A stretch of DNA of 64,000 nt from Clarireedia homoeocarpa (GCA_001465935.1 LNKV01000001.1:558001-622000); one strand, 5' to 3'. Counted from the stretch's first letter, positions 22,451-34,847 are shown. Numbers and translations are program-made. The notes: generated by a model from the sequence alone, not told the origin.

Positions 22451-22649
22451 GTAGATAAAGTCGAGTATAAGTTTTATAAAGATATAATAGAGGAAATAAA
22501 GAAAGAAGATAATATCTTAACTAAAGTCTAAACTGAAGCTATAACTTATATAAAATAATTGGAAGTAAACTAAGTAAAAAATAGTATTTAAACAAAGACT
22601 CCTTCTTAGATAACTTGAAAGATATAAGATACTTGGATTTAACTAAACT

Positions 22650-25600
22650 GATAAACGGAAACTATATAATAATATTATATAAATTAGTAAAAAATAATAT
22701 CTTCTATTAAACTAAAACTCTTATTAACTTTAGAGTAAATAGCTTTATATTAATTAATATTTCTTTTCTTCAACAACTTTATTATAGTTTCAAGCTTATA
22801 ATTAAATACTTAAAAACGCTTTTATAAGTTAAAGGATATAATAATTAAGATAAACTCTTAATTACTTATTATACTTTAATAAACTTTATAATTAATAGTT
22901 ATATTTAATTATTTATCTTTTTTCTAATTATCTATTTAGATATATATATAATAATATTAGAATATAAATAGCTTACTAAGAATCGAGTACTAGTTAACTA
23001 CGTTTAAAGACGTTTTATTTAGTTTAAAAACTTACTTATCTCTTAAATATATATAAGAACTTATAATATTAAAACTTACTTATATAGGCCTGAGATAATA
23101 AACAAAGTCTATCAAGTCGATATAGTATATCGAGACCGAAAATTTAATTAAAATAATCTAGACTAAAAAATTTATCGGAAATAGTTGTTTTTTATTAATA
23201 TAGTTATTACTAAAATATAATATATAAACGGAAAAACGTTAAAAATACTTATTATATATTTATTACTTTATATTAAAGTAACTTTATCTAATATCTCAAG
23301 TAAATACCCGGATTCCTCTATTAAAGACAAAGCTATTCCGATTAAAAATAATTTATTTTATAAAGTCTAAGTTAAATATTCTATTATCTATATAAAAAAA
23401 GAGTTAAAGTTAGTCGAGTCTATAACTTCTATATTTAATACTAAATTTAAGAGACTCTTAAAGCCTTTCTAGATCTCTCTTTTATAATATAAACTAAGTA
23501 CTATAAAGATATATACAATCTCTATTATAATGATAAACTATATTTATAAAAGAGATAATAATAATAAGCTCTTTATAGTTACTCTATAAAAAGTCGAGAG
23601 TCTAATTAACTAGTAAAAAGAGTAGTAAATATCTAAACAAGACTTAGTTACTCTAATTATATAGTTACTAACCTCGACTAATTATTCTACTATTATATAC
23701 TCTCTTATAAATATTGATATTAAACTATTTATACCGGCTAAATATATAGTATATATATATATATTCTCGAAGTCTAAGTTCGACTTCCTTCTACTTTATT
23801 GTTTATATAACTATAAAATCTAATTAGAGAATAATAGAGAAAAAGCTTTTAAATATAACCCTCTTTATAAGATATCGCTAAAGAAGCTAGAAGTAGTTAA
23901 GAAATATATTACGGACAATCTACTTAAAAGCTTTATTAAACTAAACTAGATATTTTATATAGCTTTTATTTTATTTATAAGAAAGCTTAATAGTTCTCTT
24001 TATTTATATATTAACTTCTAAGCTCTAAATACTCTTACTCGTAAAGATAGATATCTACTTCTATTTATTAATAAGATTTTAGCTAAGCTTTTAAAAATAA
24101 AAGTCTTTATTAAATTAGATATCTATTAAGTATTTTATCGTATTTATATAGACCCGGCCTCTAAGAAGTATATTATATTTCGGATCTAGTATAATATATA
24201 TAAATATAAAATTATACTATTTAGATTAACTAATAGCCTGACTATTTATTAATATTATATAAATAATATTCTATTTGATTTTCTTGATATTTTTTATATT
24301 ACTTACTTTGATAATATTTTAATTTACTTGGAAAATAAACTTGAATATATAGTCTATATTATCTAAATACTTTAAAGACTTAAAGATACTAGTTTATAAA
24401 CTAACTTTAAGAAATATAAGTTTGATATTAAATATATAAAGTATTTTAACTTTATTATCTCAATTGATAATATCGAAGTTGATTTTAAAAAAGTTGTTAT
24501 TATTTAGGAATAGATATATCTAATTATACTTAAAAGTATTCAATTATTCTTAAACTTTTATAACTTTTATCGACGATTTATCCGCGACTTTAGTATAATT
24601 ATAAAACCTCTTATCAATCTAATAAAGGTTATAACTTGTTTTAACTTCGATACTAACTATTAGTAGTTATTTAATATATTTAAGTAAATATTAACCTCCG
24701 TTCTACTCTTATAGTATTATAACTATAACCTCTTTTATATACTCGAAACTGATATATCGAATAGAGTTATAGTAAATATACTATCCTAGAAATATAGTAA
24801 TAACTAGTTCTTAGTTATATATTTCTTAAAAACAATATAACCGGTTAAACTTAATTATAAGGTTTATAATAAAGAAATACTTATAATTATAAAGTTATTC
24901 TTGTATTAGTATACCGAGCTTATTAATACTCTATACTAAATCCGAGTTTATATTGATTATAAAATCTTAGAATACTTTATAATAACTAAAGTACTTAATA
25001 CTCGGCAAGCTTAATAGACCGAACTTCTAACTGATTATTATTTCCTTATTATATATCGCTTTAGTAAGAACAACTTCGTAGTAGATACTCTTACTTAGAA
25101 AGAAGATAAATTAGATTCCTAAAATAAATCTAAAAAAGAGTGATATATCTAGTAATTACTTAAGAATAAGAAACTAGACTCCCGGATTTTAGCTTTTTAT
25201 ATATACAACTATTTTAACGAATCTGCTTTCGAAATAAATATCTTTATAAATTCTATAAATCTTATTAATCTAGTTGCTTATATTTTATAAGCGAACTGCG
25301 ATTATAATTTCTTATAAACTTTATAAATTATAGTAAATCGAGAAGAATCAAAGTCCAAATCCAGGTTCAAAGTTAAAGAAAGCTTATTACTTTATAAAAG
25401 CTGTTTTATTGTCTTTGATACTAAAAACTTAAAGACCTTTCTTATTCGCGAGGTATATAACTTTGTTATTACAATTTATCTAGATATCAAGAAAACTTAC
25501 TTACTTTTTAAGAAGTACTATTACTAATACTTTATAAAGAATAATATTATTATATATATTCGTAATTACTATATATATCGTCGAAACTTAGTTCTAAGAG

Positions 25601-26860
25601 ATAAGACGCCCGGACTACTCTACTTATTACTAGTTCCGATTTATATATAAGAATATATTATAATAGATTATTATAGTTTTAATAAAGATAAGTATAAATA
25701 TAATAATATACTTATTATTATCGACTATTTATCTAAGTAAATTATCACGATCCTATATTATAAGACTATTACTATAAGAGACTAGATTAAACTTTATATC
25801 TTATATATTTATTAGTATTATAGCCTATCCGCGATAATACTATCCGATCGAGGCTCTTAGTTTATATCTTTATTCTAGATTAAGTTTAATAATATCCTTA
25901 GAACTAAGATTAAACTTTCTACTACCGACTATCTTTAAACCGATAAGTAGATAGAAGTCTATAACTAGTATTTACAAAAGTAACTAAGACTCTTTGTTAA
26001 TTATTATCAAGATAACTAATCTAAATTCCTACTGATAATAGACTATATATAGCTAATTCTACTATATTCTTCTTTTAGTAACTTACTCCTCTTCGAAGTA
26101 CTTTACAAATATACTTCTAAAGTTATATAAGATTAAAAGCTAATTAAACGTCTTCTAGTCGATAACTTTAATATCTAAGATATTTATATTTATATTTATC
26201 GTAATTGTAAAACTTTAGAATATATCTACTTTGCTATTATAATTACTTAAAAGTAAATAGCTAAGTAAGTAAATAAATATTACTAACTAGTAGACTTCCA
26301 AGTTAATAACTATATCTAGTTAGATATATAATATTTACTAATATAATAGCTATCTAAGAAACTGGATTACTCTACTAGTAAATATTTTAAAGTCTTAGAA
26401 TATATTAATTACTTTTATTATCTAGATCTACTTAGTACTATATAAATCTATAATATATTCCTAGCTAATAAGTTAAAGAAAGTAGCTAATAATCTATTAC
26501 TAAGCTAGTATAATAAACCACCCTTGCTAATTAATATAACGGGAATAGACGAATATAAAGTAGAGTAAGTACTAGCCTACCGATTAAAACGAAGGTTATT
26601 AAAGTACTATATACAATAGAGAGGATACAACGTTAACCTAGTTTAGTATAAAGTATCGGATCTTAAGATATCCTTAGTACTACTTCGAGACTTCTATCGA
26701 GCTAACCCGAAGGTGCCTGGCCCCCTAGCACTTCTCTCTGAATAGCTTCGATTATAGGAATCCGGAGAAGATGATTATAACTATACTGAGGGAGACTACC
26801 CGATAACTGCAGCAAATAAGAAGCGATTCCTGAACTTTGTGATACCTAAAGTATAATATC
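22650..26860 (+). pseudogene. Retrotransposon pol region, decayed by RIP-type mutation
   Basis: Broken frames still show family landmarks. Reverse transcriptase has FIKLDIY, then YRIYIDPASKKYIIF near 24148-24180 and YFDN at 24305-24316, where the family has YLDD. An RNase H-like block follows near 24830-24930. Integrase has the RRNLVLRDKTPGLLY region near 25580, IIIDYLSK near 25720 and ILSDRGS near 25840. A chromodomain-like end (LAYRLKRRLLKYYIQ, then RGYNVNLV) is near 26570-26650. Substitutions are overwhelmingly towards A and T, and stops are mostly TAA/TAG where CAA, CAG or TGG are expected. Not able to encode protein. Confidence 0.85.
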
Positions 26861-27015
26861 GCTAAACTGAGAAGCCACTATTATTATTCCTACAACTATA
26901 TTTATTTATTACGGACTATTTAGGTTATTTACACTTATTAAGAAGAAACCTTAAGGATATGCAATTCAGATAATAATTAACAAAGCAATTGGGACGCTCG
27001 AGGGCGAGCTTTTTT

Positions 27016-27027
27016 GGAAGGGGGGGG
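27016..27027 (+). promoter_or_regulatory. Polypurine tract
   Basis: GGAAGGGGGGGG directly before the 3' LTR, the usual primer site for plus-strand synthesis. Confidence 0.8.
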
Positions 27028-27247
27028 TGATATGATGATTCTGACCGAATTATCACGATGCTACATAAGGATATGACCTCCCTGGGGGTGAGTCAGACAT
27101 CAGGCATGTATTAGCATACATTAGCATACACGTGATATAGCACATGATCACTTCCTGTATATAAGCCTTCGGGCCCTTATGATCCTCTTAGCTCTGTAGT
27201 TGTTAATTCTAAGGTCATTCAGTGTCTTAACTGGCAGTCTCGTCACA
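27028..27247 (+). repeat. 3' LTR
   Basis: 220 bp, the direct copy of the 5' LTR with three extra bases near the start (TGATATGATGATT) and four C/T differences. Confidence 0.93.
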
Positions 27248-27252
27248 TATAT
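27248..27252. repeat. Target site duplication, right copy
   Basis: TATAT directly after the 3' LTR. Keeping one copy restores the transposase frame, which confirms the insertion borders. Confidence 0.85.
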
Positions 27253-27725
27253 TGCACTCGCTTTGTCTTGTTCGAAGGGGAAATCTACTTCTTAACATAG
27301 GCCTGCTTATAGCGCCGAGCCTGTTTAGTATATCGACGTAGATTCCGACCTAGTTGGCGCGGTTTAAGACGAATATTGTGATACTGAAGTTGAACCTTAT
27401 ATACTTGATCGCGTACCGGGTTCGAAGCAGGATCAACCAGCTGTTTATAGGTCTCGGGGGAGTGTCGCAATGGTGGCCCTAGATTATTTGAGAGCTTGCG
27501 AGTATGATGATACGCGTTATCCCCAAACTTTTTGCGTTGTTCGATCAAATAATATACGGTGCTTCGTGCAATGCCAAAACGGGTTGCGAAGGAGGGTACT
27601 GACTCCTTAGGCTTCCTACTGTCCAACGTATCGTAGAATCGTATTCTTTTTTTAGTCGAATGTTCCTTATATATAACCTGACTAGGAGGTGTAATATCGC
27701 GTCTTGTACGTCTGGTGTTGACCAT
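27253..27725 (-). pseudogene. Tc1/mariner-like transposase, N-terminal part
   Basis: Reads from the ATG at 27723-27725 for 146 codons to a TAG at 27285, then stays open to the retrotransposon junction. Residues about 40-65 (SFATRFGIARSTVYYLIEQR) form a helix-turn-helix of the kind that binds the terminal repeats. The N-terminus is basic (VNTRRTRRDITPP). The TAG most likely replaces TGG (Trp). The frame continues exactly into the piece ending at 19810 if the retrotransposon and one TATAT copy are removed. Confidence 0.85.
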
Positions 27726-27781
27726 TTTTAATGTAGTTGATTAAAAGGTGTCACTTATTGAAAATTATTTTTATGAGGTTT

Positions 27782-27825
27782 TTCGCTTAAAATCCGCGTC
27801 CAATGAGTTAGTACACCCCCTGGTG
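27782..27825 (-). repeat. Right terminal inverted repeat
   Basis: Exact inverted partner of 19723-19766, ending CCCCCTGGTG. Confidence 0.95.
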
Positions 27826-28131
27826 ATCCATTTCTATTCATTCCTCACACTATACTACCCAACCACCTCCATGCCCCCCCTTCGAGCCTCCACGCAAACT
27901 CCCCCAAATCCACCACCCTATATACCATCACACTTGACACCATTTCCAATTTTCCAACCATTCATTGAATCATCCATTCTTTCTTTCTTTGATCTGTTTA
28001 AAAACGTAAAATAAACATTATCCCTAGACTCCAATACCTAATCCTATACCCTATTCATTTTAAAAGTCTCAAATGTACCTTTACCCCACTCCCTATCCAT
28101 CCCTCAAACCCCCCCCCTCCTGAACCCCTCC
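27826..28131. other. Intergenic between transposon and GH76 gene
   Basis: C/T-rich, includes the 3' flank of the minus-strand GH76 gene. No gene seen. Confidence 0.6.
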
Positions 28132-29756
28132 TCAAATACTCATCCACCCAAACATCACCGTCGCTGCCAACAGCACCACCGTCGTCACGAACCCCGCACC
28201 AATCTTATCCCCCTTCGAAGCAGGCTCGATAGGATCCAACTCCGTCGCACTATTCGATCCCGCCGCATTATTCCCCACACTAGTTCCACCAGTGCTGTTG
28301 GTCACTGGAGCCTTAATATTCTGCACGAGGTTCACAAAGATCACCGACATGGCCGCCATTTGCTGGCCGACTCCTTGCGTTCCGTCCCATTCGGTGCCTT
28401 TGCTCCACGACAAGCCGCACCAACGTTTGGTATCTCCGCCCGAGCATTGCTGGGCAGCTGCGATGGCGGAAGCTTTCAGGCGAGGCATGACTAGATCGTA
28501 GGTGTGTGGTGCCATTTTCGTGGTAGCAGCAAGCCAGCGCGTCAGGAAGGCTTTGAAGCTGAACATGTCGGTTGTGCAGCTGAGTTTCGGTTCACAAGCC
28601 ACTTCATATGCGATGTTGTTAGGGAAGAATGTGTTGAGCGTCGAGTTGAGAAGTCCGTCTACGCGCTCCTTCCAGATTGCGCTTCCATTTGTCTATCACA
28701 AGTTAGGATTATGACTGGCTCTTCACTTGATATAGAGAACACTTACGTAGTTATACATTGTAGCCGCACCCAGTAACCACACTCCCATATTGTAGGAAAA
28801 TTGAACTTTGTTGATATCTGTGCAGTTGTACTCAATATGAGCTCCATCGTAGATCAAGTAGTTCTTATCCATCAGCCCAACGCTAGTAATCCAATCCCAG
28901 GTCTTTTCGGCATGTTGAGCATAGGTATCGTTGTTTGTATATCTTGCCAGTCGTGCACCTAGGTTGAAAAAGCATCCATTTGCAATAGAGTTCTTGTAAT
29001 CGTAACCCGTAAGATATGGGTAAACTTGCCATCGCAATCTATTACCGTGTCAGTCAGTATACGTAGCTTCCGCTCGAGTCGGAATGTTCCAAGACCTACC
29101 CTCCACCACAAGTATTATCTGGTCTAACAGCCTGTGTATTGAAAACAGCCTGTGCTAACGCCAGCCAACCCGGTCTATTTGAAGGAGGATTTTGAAAGTT
29201 TGTTTCCGCTGCAGACATAGCAGTCATTCCCCAAAACCCTTGATCGTCGTTTCCCATGGACTGCGACCAATTCGACGGCATCATATCGTTATTCGCACCA
29301 GTCTGCCATTGAATCCCTGCTGCCGCCACATCGTTGTATGAGGTATCTCCTGTATAATACCAGTAATCGATCAACGTGCCCCACATTGCTCCGGATTCCC
29401 ACCAGTAGTCTGAGCAAGCTGTGAGCGAGACGTCCAGTATCAGAGAGGTAGAGAAGACTTACAGCCCCATGTAGGATCTGGTGGAGGGCCGGGCAAAACT
29501 CCTGGTATCCCACCAGACTGATTCCCTTTGTAGTATGTCATCATATCGTATGCGATCGTGGCAGCAGCATTTCTGATCGAATCTGGTTGTTTCATTGCAC
29601 GTCAGTGAATTGCACAGCGACCGACCCTACGGAAGTTTTTGCTAAGGCACAAATTCAATGCTTACCCTCTGAGTTAATATCTAGATCTATCGCATTTGCT
29701 GCATGACTTCCAAACAATGCTGCTGTCGCAGCGGATAAAACGAATGAATAAAGCAT
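28132..29756 (-). CDS. GH76 GPI-anchored mannan alpha-1,6-mannosidase (Dcw1/Dfg5 type)
   Basis: Modelled as minus exons 29756-29666, 29582-29463, 29409-29100, 29038-28747 and 28692-28132, 457 aa; all junctions keep frame. A signal peptide (MLYSFVLSAATAALFGSHAA) is followed by GH76 hallmarks: YYWWESGAMWGTLIDYW near 71-87, NDDQGFWG with the catalytic Asp pair near 125-126, and CGGGLRWQVYPY near 171-182. A hydrophobic C-terminus (GAGFVTTVVLLAATVMFGWM) after Ser/Asn-rich sequence predicts a GPI anchor. Family members Dcw1/Dfg5 are thought to attach GPI proteins to wall glucan. Next gene upstream on the same strand is another GPI wall glycosidase. The acceptor of exon 3 was chosen to give YYWWE; an alternative nine bases away also keeps frame. 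Confidence 0.92.
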
Positions 29757-31518
29757 CGTGTCGACCTGAGTTTATGAGTGTCGAGGGAAAAGTGCGAGGA
29801 AACACGAGGAAGGATCAGAGCTCGATTGATCAGCGGATCAGATACAATCAGACGAAACACAGCGATAAACAGAAACGAACGGACATCCACAACTTTTCAC
29901 TCGTCACAAATCAGTCCTGGGATGATTTGAAGATCATGGAGAGAAAGATTTGAGGAAGTAATGAATGAAGACAGATGACAAATGGATCGAGGAGATGGAA
30001 GAGGTTCAGACAAGGAAGGTATTGGGGTGGCAGTCGAGGAAGGACAATTAGGGAAGGATGGAAAGATTGAGTGGTATCCAATCGAGTTAGTGGGAGGGAA
30101 ATGGGCTGAGATGGGGATGCTCGGGATGTCAGCGCGGCGCGAAAAGTTTAGAAAGCAGGGAAGAGAAAAGCCGAAAAAGAGGAGGGCAAAGGAGGGCAAA
30201 GGAGGGCAAAGGAGGGCAAAGGAGGGCAAAAGAAGCGAGTAGAAGTGTTTGTATTAGGAAGTGTATTAGGAAGTGTTATGGAAATCCTACAGTAGGTATC
30301 ATTTTCCGGAGGCGGTGCAAAAAACCCTGGGTGCCAGCTACAGTATTTGTGTGTGTGTGCGAGGAGGAAGAAGAGGGGAGGGGTGAGAAAGGGAATTAAA
30401 TACGAGGAAAATGAATGCTCCAGTAAAGTACTGTACTTGTACTTGTACCTTCCAAAGATCCATCATCACTGCATTCCTTCAACTCTTACGACTTAACTAC
30501 ACTTCATTGAAGCTTCTCTGCTAATCGCCGCTCTCCCCTCGCACTAATTTCCGATAAGCTTATGCTTACTTACGGCCCTATCAGGCTCTATCTCGACCGA
30601 CCTCGACTCTGTACCCGCAGTGCGCGCTTTAAATCTTGGGTGCGGCGGGGACCTTGGGGTTTGGGGGGAATGGGGAAGTCCACTATGACGACGACGGATA
30701 GGGAAGAGGGTGGTGTACGGGATCCGGTTGTTAAATTTGCAATCCAAACGTCTGAAATTGTTACAGTGCACAGAGAGAGGTAAGGTTGGTTGGTTGGTTA
30801 CTTTTCACATGCTAAGATTATTCTTTGTCGCGAGTGTACGAGTTGGTGTGTGGGATTGAAAGAATTAATACCGAGTAAATAAGTTGGTTACATCCAAGTA
30901 AATTTCAATGCCATGTCAACGTGCCATCTGTCACTTTCCCACCAGATCCATTGCATTGAAATACCGTAGTCCCGTAGTACCTTACTGTATATAGTGTTTA
31001 GAAACTAAGTTACAACCAGAGCCAGTGCCAAAACCCCAACGCCTATCGCTATCAGCTGCATTATCCCCCCAATAATTCTCATATCTATTTTTGGTGCACC
31101 ATGCGGGAACCCAGGAATGCTATGACGAACGACTTTGCGACACTTTGACTCAAGAAAATTGGCCTTTGCAAATGACATGCATCGACCCACACATCTTCAG
31201 CAGAGTATCTATCAGTGACTATCACCATCACAATCCAAGAAGCATACATGGCGAGCCTGGTAATCCAAGACCTTCTTAAAACTATTATTTAATGCGTCAT
31301 GTCAATTTTGTAGTCTAATATCGACTGGTAATGTAAAACTCCTCTATCATGAATGGATAATCAATCCACCGCTAAAAGATGCCACAATGAAAAGAAGCAA
31401 AAGCTACAGCGTGCCCCCCCCATATGGAAATGCCAGCCAGTCAATGCTATTGTACCTTGTCCAGAGCCAAATGCCTGCCCAGACTCCTAATTATTTCCCA
31501 TAACAACTTTTCCTACAT
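29757..31518. other. Promoter side of the GH76 gene plus 3' flank of the GH17 gene
   Basis: 1.76 kb without a supported gene. It contains the 10-bp minisatellite at 30181-30230, a GTGTGTGTG run near 30349 and TACTTGTACTTGTACC near 30434. The 61-codon minus frame at 31005-31190 ends in a hydrophobic stretch but has no other support. Confidence 0.6.
30181..30230. repeat. 10-bp minisatellite, five perfect units
   Basis: GGAGGGCAAA repeated exactly five times, about 430 bp upstream of the GH76 start codon. Confidence 0.95.
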
Positions 31519-33005
31519 TTACAAAGCAGCTGCTACGGCAAAGACCGCACCGAGTGCAAGTGCGACAGATCCGGTAAGGGATGAGGCACTGTTGGTTGAT
31601 TGAGATGGCTTGCTAGTGGTGGAGGATCCTGATGATCCCGAGGTACCTGATGCAGAGCCGCTTCCCGATGATCCGGTAGCGGTAGACCCGGCTGGTGCAG
31701 TTCGGATGGTGGTAGCAGTGTAGGTACCGTTGGACCCATTTCCGTAACCAGCCGAGCCAGTTCCGGATGGGGCAGCATATCCCGAGGCGACTGATCCTGA
31801 AGGACTGATACCGTTACCCATTCCGGATGGGGAAAGACCGGATCCAGATGAAGCGACGGCACCACCGGTTGCTTGAGATGCGAGAGATGAGGCACTGCTT
31901 GCAAGAGCTCCTGAAGCGGTAGAAGTTGCCGAAGTAGAGTTATTGGAGTTGGAGCAGCTGAGATCGAAAAGAGGAGTGGTGCTCAACTTGCTGCCGACAA
32001 TACCGAAAGATGGTGCAACGGAGCCACCAGCGTTTTGGTCTTGAAGAGTGTACCAGTACAGGTTGACCTTTCCGAAGTTGGGGCATCCGACATCGTCCCA
32101 GTAGGTTTTGGCGTTGTCAGTGCTTGGTACACCTTGTCCCTCAGTGGCACCAGTAACTGGCCATCCGGTTTCAGTGATCCAGACGTCCTTTCCACCTGCT
32201 GCGCTTTGAGTTGCTGCCAAGGCAGCATTGAAGAGAGACTTTCCTTCGGAGACGCCGTTTGCTTCGGTAGATTGGAAGTATGGGTAACTAGATGAGGGAT
32301 GTAAGTAAGGAGAGAGTGCAGCAAAGATACCAATGACTTACGCATCCATTCCAACCCAGTCAACGGCCTGTGCAACAGCAGCGTTAGATCCGTTGACCCA
32401 AGCAGTCCATGTGTCGACGTGACCAATGGATGCACCGCTCAATGGAGTACCGGCGATGGCGGCCTTGACTTGGCTGATATAGCTGACGAGGTCTTCTGGG
32501 TTGGCACCGTAACCCGACTTGGCTGCGATACCGGTTGGGGAGTTTCTGTACAGATCCTCGGATCCGACAGAGATACCGACGACACGGCTAGTGAAAGCAG
32601 TGCCATATTGGGCAATGGCGGATTTAAGAGCCTTGATTTCGGAGGTTATTCCAGCTTGTCCGCCAGATGCCCATAAACCGAGGAGAAGAGTTGTGTCGGA
32701 AGCAATAGCTGCGGGGATAGCTGATGTAGGTTCGTCGGTTGAGCTTCCTCCTTGCTGGAAAGATGGTCAGTATCAATACGAATGTTGGTCTGGAGAGGCT
32801 GGCAACATACGACCATGGTGTATAATCTAGCACTGGTGAAGCCCGATGTGCCAACAAGGGACTGGGCAGTTTTGAAAGCATCCTGGAAATCCTGTTGACT
32901 TCTGAATGAGCCGTCTGCGTTTGTTGCACCGTAGTTGAAACCCTGGTTAACAGCAGAGGCAGTTGATAGCGAAGCCGCAATGGCAAGAATAGTCTTTGAC
33001 AACAT
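31519..33005 (-). CDS. eglC: GH17 GPI-anchored beta-1,3-glucanase (eglC type)
   Basis: Modelled as minus exons 33005-32811, 32754-32342 and 32287-31519, 458 aa, with introns of 56 and 54 nt. Signal peptide MLSKTILAIAASLSTASA, then GFNYGATNADGS as in GH17. The catalytic acid is in ISVGSEDLYR (Glu near 131) and the nucleophile in WITETGWP (Glu near 242). After CSNSNNSTS, about 130 residues rich in Ser, Gly, Thr and Ala end in a hydrophobic tail (LTGSVALALGAVFAVAAAL), a GPI signal with a Ser/Thr-rich stalk. It should act on beta-1,3-glucan at the cell surface. The symbol is used for the Aspergillus-type family; orthology was not tested. Confidence 0.93.
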
Positions 33006-34847
33006 TATTAAATTGTAGATGGGGTTTTGGATATCAATTCAGCGAAAGTGTTGATGGTTGATGGGTTTTGTTGAATGTATTTTGAGAGTTTGAAGAATGG
33101 ACAGAAGAAGTTTGGAGTATGTCAAGAAGAAGTTTGGAGTATGTCAAGAAGTGGTCTCGGGGAATGGTTGAATGACTGTAGTTTTGGTGAATGGGATTTG
33201 GAAAAAGGTCTCTTTGGAAACGACGGTATGAAGATTGGAGATTGAAGATTTGAATTAAAGAAGGAACTATTGTATTAATCAACCAAGAAAAGGAATCTCG
33301 ATGACTTTTGAAGATTGTAAAGAAGGTGAGAGGAAGTAAGAGAGGGTGAGATGGAGAGAGTGAGTGGGGTCTAAGTATAAAGCGAAGAGGAGGAGGAAAG
33401 GAAGGCGAAGTTCTCGAATGTTTTTTTTTTTCGAAATGAACGAGGTAAGGATGAACTACTTTGTACGAGCGGGGGGGAATAACTGCCAGGTACATGCTTC
33501 GTACGTGTTACAGCCGTAACTTCCCTGTGAATGGCGAGATGGACTTGTACATTTCAGTGGATGCAGTCCCTGGCGAGTGGGCGGAAGATGGATGTCGGGG
33601 GGGCTGTGCCAAGGGCGATGACTTGCCGGGAACAAGGCCACCGCATCCACTTTGCTGCAACGTCCTCGCCAATCACCTGGGCGCGATCTCTTTGTTACTT
33701 GTGAAATGTTTTCCTGTGCGGTCGTTGAAAGGCTCGGAGCATCTGGGGCAGAAGAAAAGGGAAAAGGGGAATGACGATATGTTGGCCAATCATGAGATTC
33801 ACACGCGCGAAAAAGGCGCTTTCGGCCTTTGGGACCTGCATTAGTCTTCTGCTGATTGCTTCATTGGATAAATCTCGTTCGAAACACGCATGGAGGGAAT
33901 ACGAATCATAACCAAGAACACGAGAAAAGAGAGCCTCGACCTCGTGTGCATTTTCCGAGCCAAAGTATATGCACTTCGTAACCTAGAACTATCCTTCGTA
34001 TACTACAATAAGGTCTGGCCGTAAAAGCTGCCATTGCCCTGTTGATGAATGGCCCTGTCGATGAATGTCTCGCCTCAATTTTCCCTTTGGCAGCACACAA
34101 CCACGGAGCTTCAAGGTTATTTGATTAAGGGCTGATGGAATTTATCAAACCCAGAGGGACCGACCGACCGACCGACTGTTCCCGTGATATTCATTCCCCT
34201 TTCATTCTCCAACCAACCAACCAACCTTAGCCAGTTGAGTCTCTTTTCCTGAACTTTCCTGAACTGAACTTTCTTTTCTTTTTCTTTTCATCCACTTCTC
34301 ACCTCCTGAACTTTCATTCGCTCATCCCTTTCTTCCCTCTTCCCTCTTCCACTTCATTTATCCTCACCATCTTTCTCCCTGCCAGGTACGTACCGACCGA
34401 TCAATCCGATCAGTACCAAGTAAGCTTGCCCAGACCCAGTTCAGAAAGTCTGGACCGATGCGATGGCCTTTTGGTGTCCTCAGGCTCCGATCCACGCAGG
34501 ACAGGACAAGGCAGGGCAGGGCGAGGGGTGGGTTACATTTGCTTGCTTACGACAACTTCCCAATAGTTTGAATATTAACTTCTCGCACACGAACGCATAA
34601 AATGAGCTCTACCAGCTCTACCCATTCATTCATTCACGCTAACTAGTCCAACCAAGTTCCAACGACCTGTTGTTTTTGGTTACCCATCTCGTCGATCAAC
34701 CACGCATGTACTTTTGTAGGTCCAACGATCTCATCCAAGAATAGCAACAACGGACAAGCCAATTTTCAAGTTTGCCTTTCTGTCGACTAGGTTAGAGCAT
34801 TCCAACAAATACCTCAGAGGTGTGCTAGGAAAAGTCTGCTATGAAGG

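Larger units (their letters stand above)
20612..27247 (+). mobile_element. Ty3/gypsy-type LTR retrotransposon, chromovirus-like, heavily RIP-mutated interior
   Basis: Bounded by direct LTRs (20612-20828, 27028-27247) starting TGTGA/TGATA and ending TCACA. It is flanked by the 5-bp duplication TATAT (20607-20611, 27248-27252) and sits inside the transposase gene. The order on the plus strand is gag, then pol with reverse transcriptase (about 23900-24400), RNase H (about 24830-24930), integrase (about 25480-26050) and a chromodomain-like C-terminus (about 26550-26760). RT before integrase is Ty3/gypsy order. The interior from about 21300 to 26700 is extremely AT-rich with stops every few codons. 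The LTRs and the stretches just inside them are of normal composition. Non-autonomous in its present state. Confidence 0.93.
19723..27825 (-). mobile_element. Tc1/mariner-like DNA transposon, interrupted by an LTR retrotransposon
   Basis: The ends are perfect 44-bp inverted repeats (19723-19766 and 27782-27825) starting CACCAGGGGGTGTACTAACT. The element encodes a transposase on the minus strand in two pieces separated by a 6.6-kb insertion. Without the insertion the element would be about 1.46 kb, usual for this superfamily. A TA target dinucleotide is found one base outside the left repeat, but the right side has AT, so the expected TA duplication is not clean. In-frame TAG codons in the transposase show the copy is dead. 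The perfect terminal repeats suggest the insertion itself is not very old. Confidence 0.92.

Noticed and set aside
31005..31190. 61-codon minus frame with a hydrophobic C-terminus
   Set aside because: No conserved motif, no promoter sign and no codon bias; too short to support as a gene.
33461..33844. 127-codon plus frame upstream of the GH17 gene
   Set aside because: Irregular codon use, overlaps the promoter of the opposite-strand gene, no recognisable domain.
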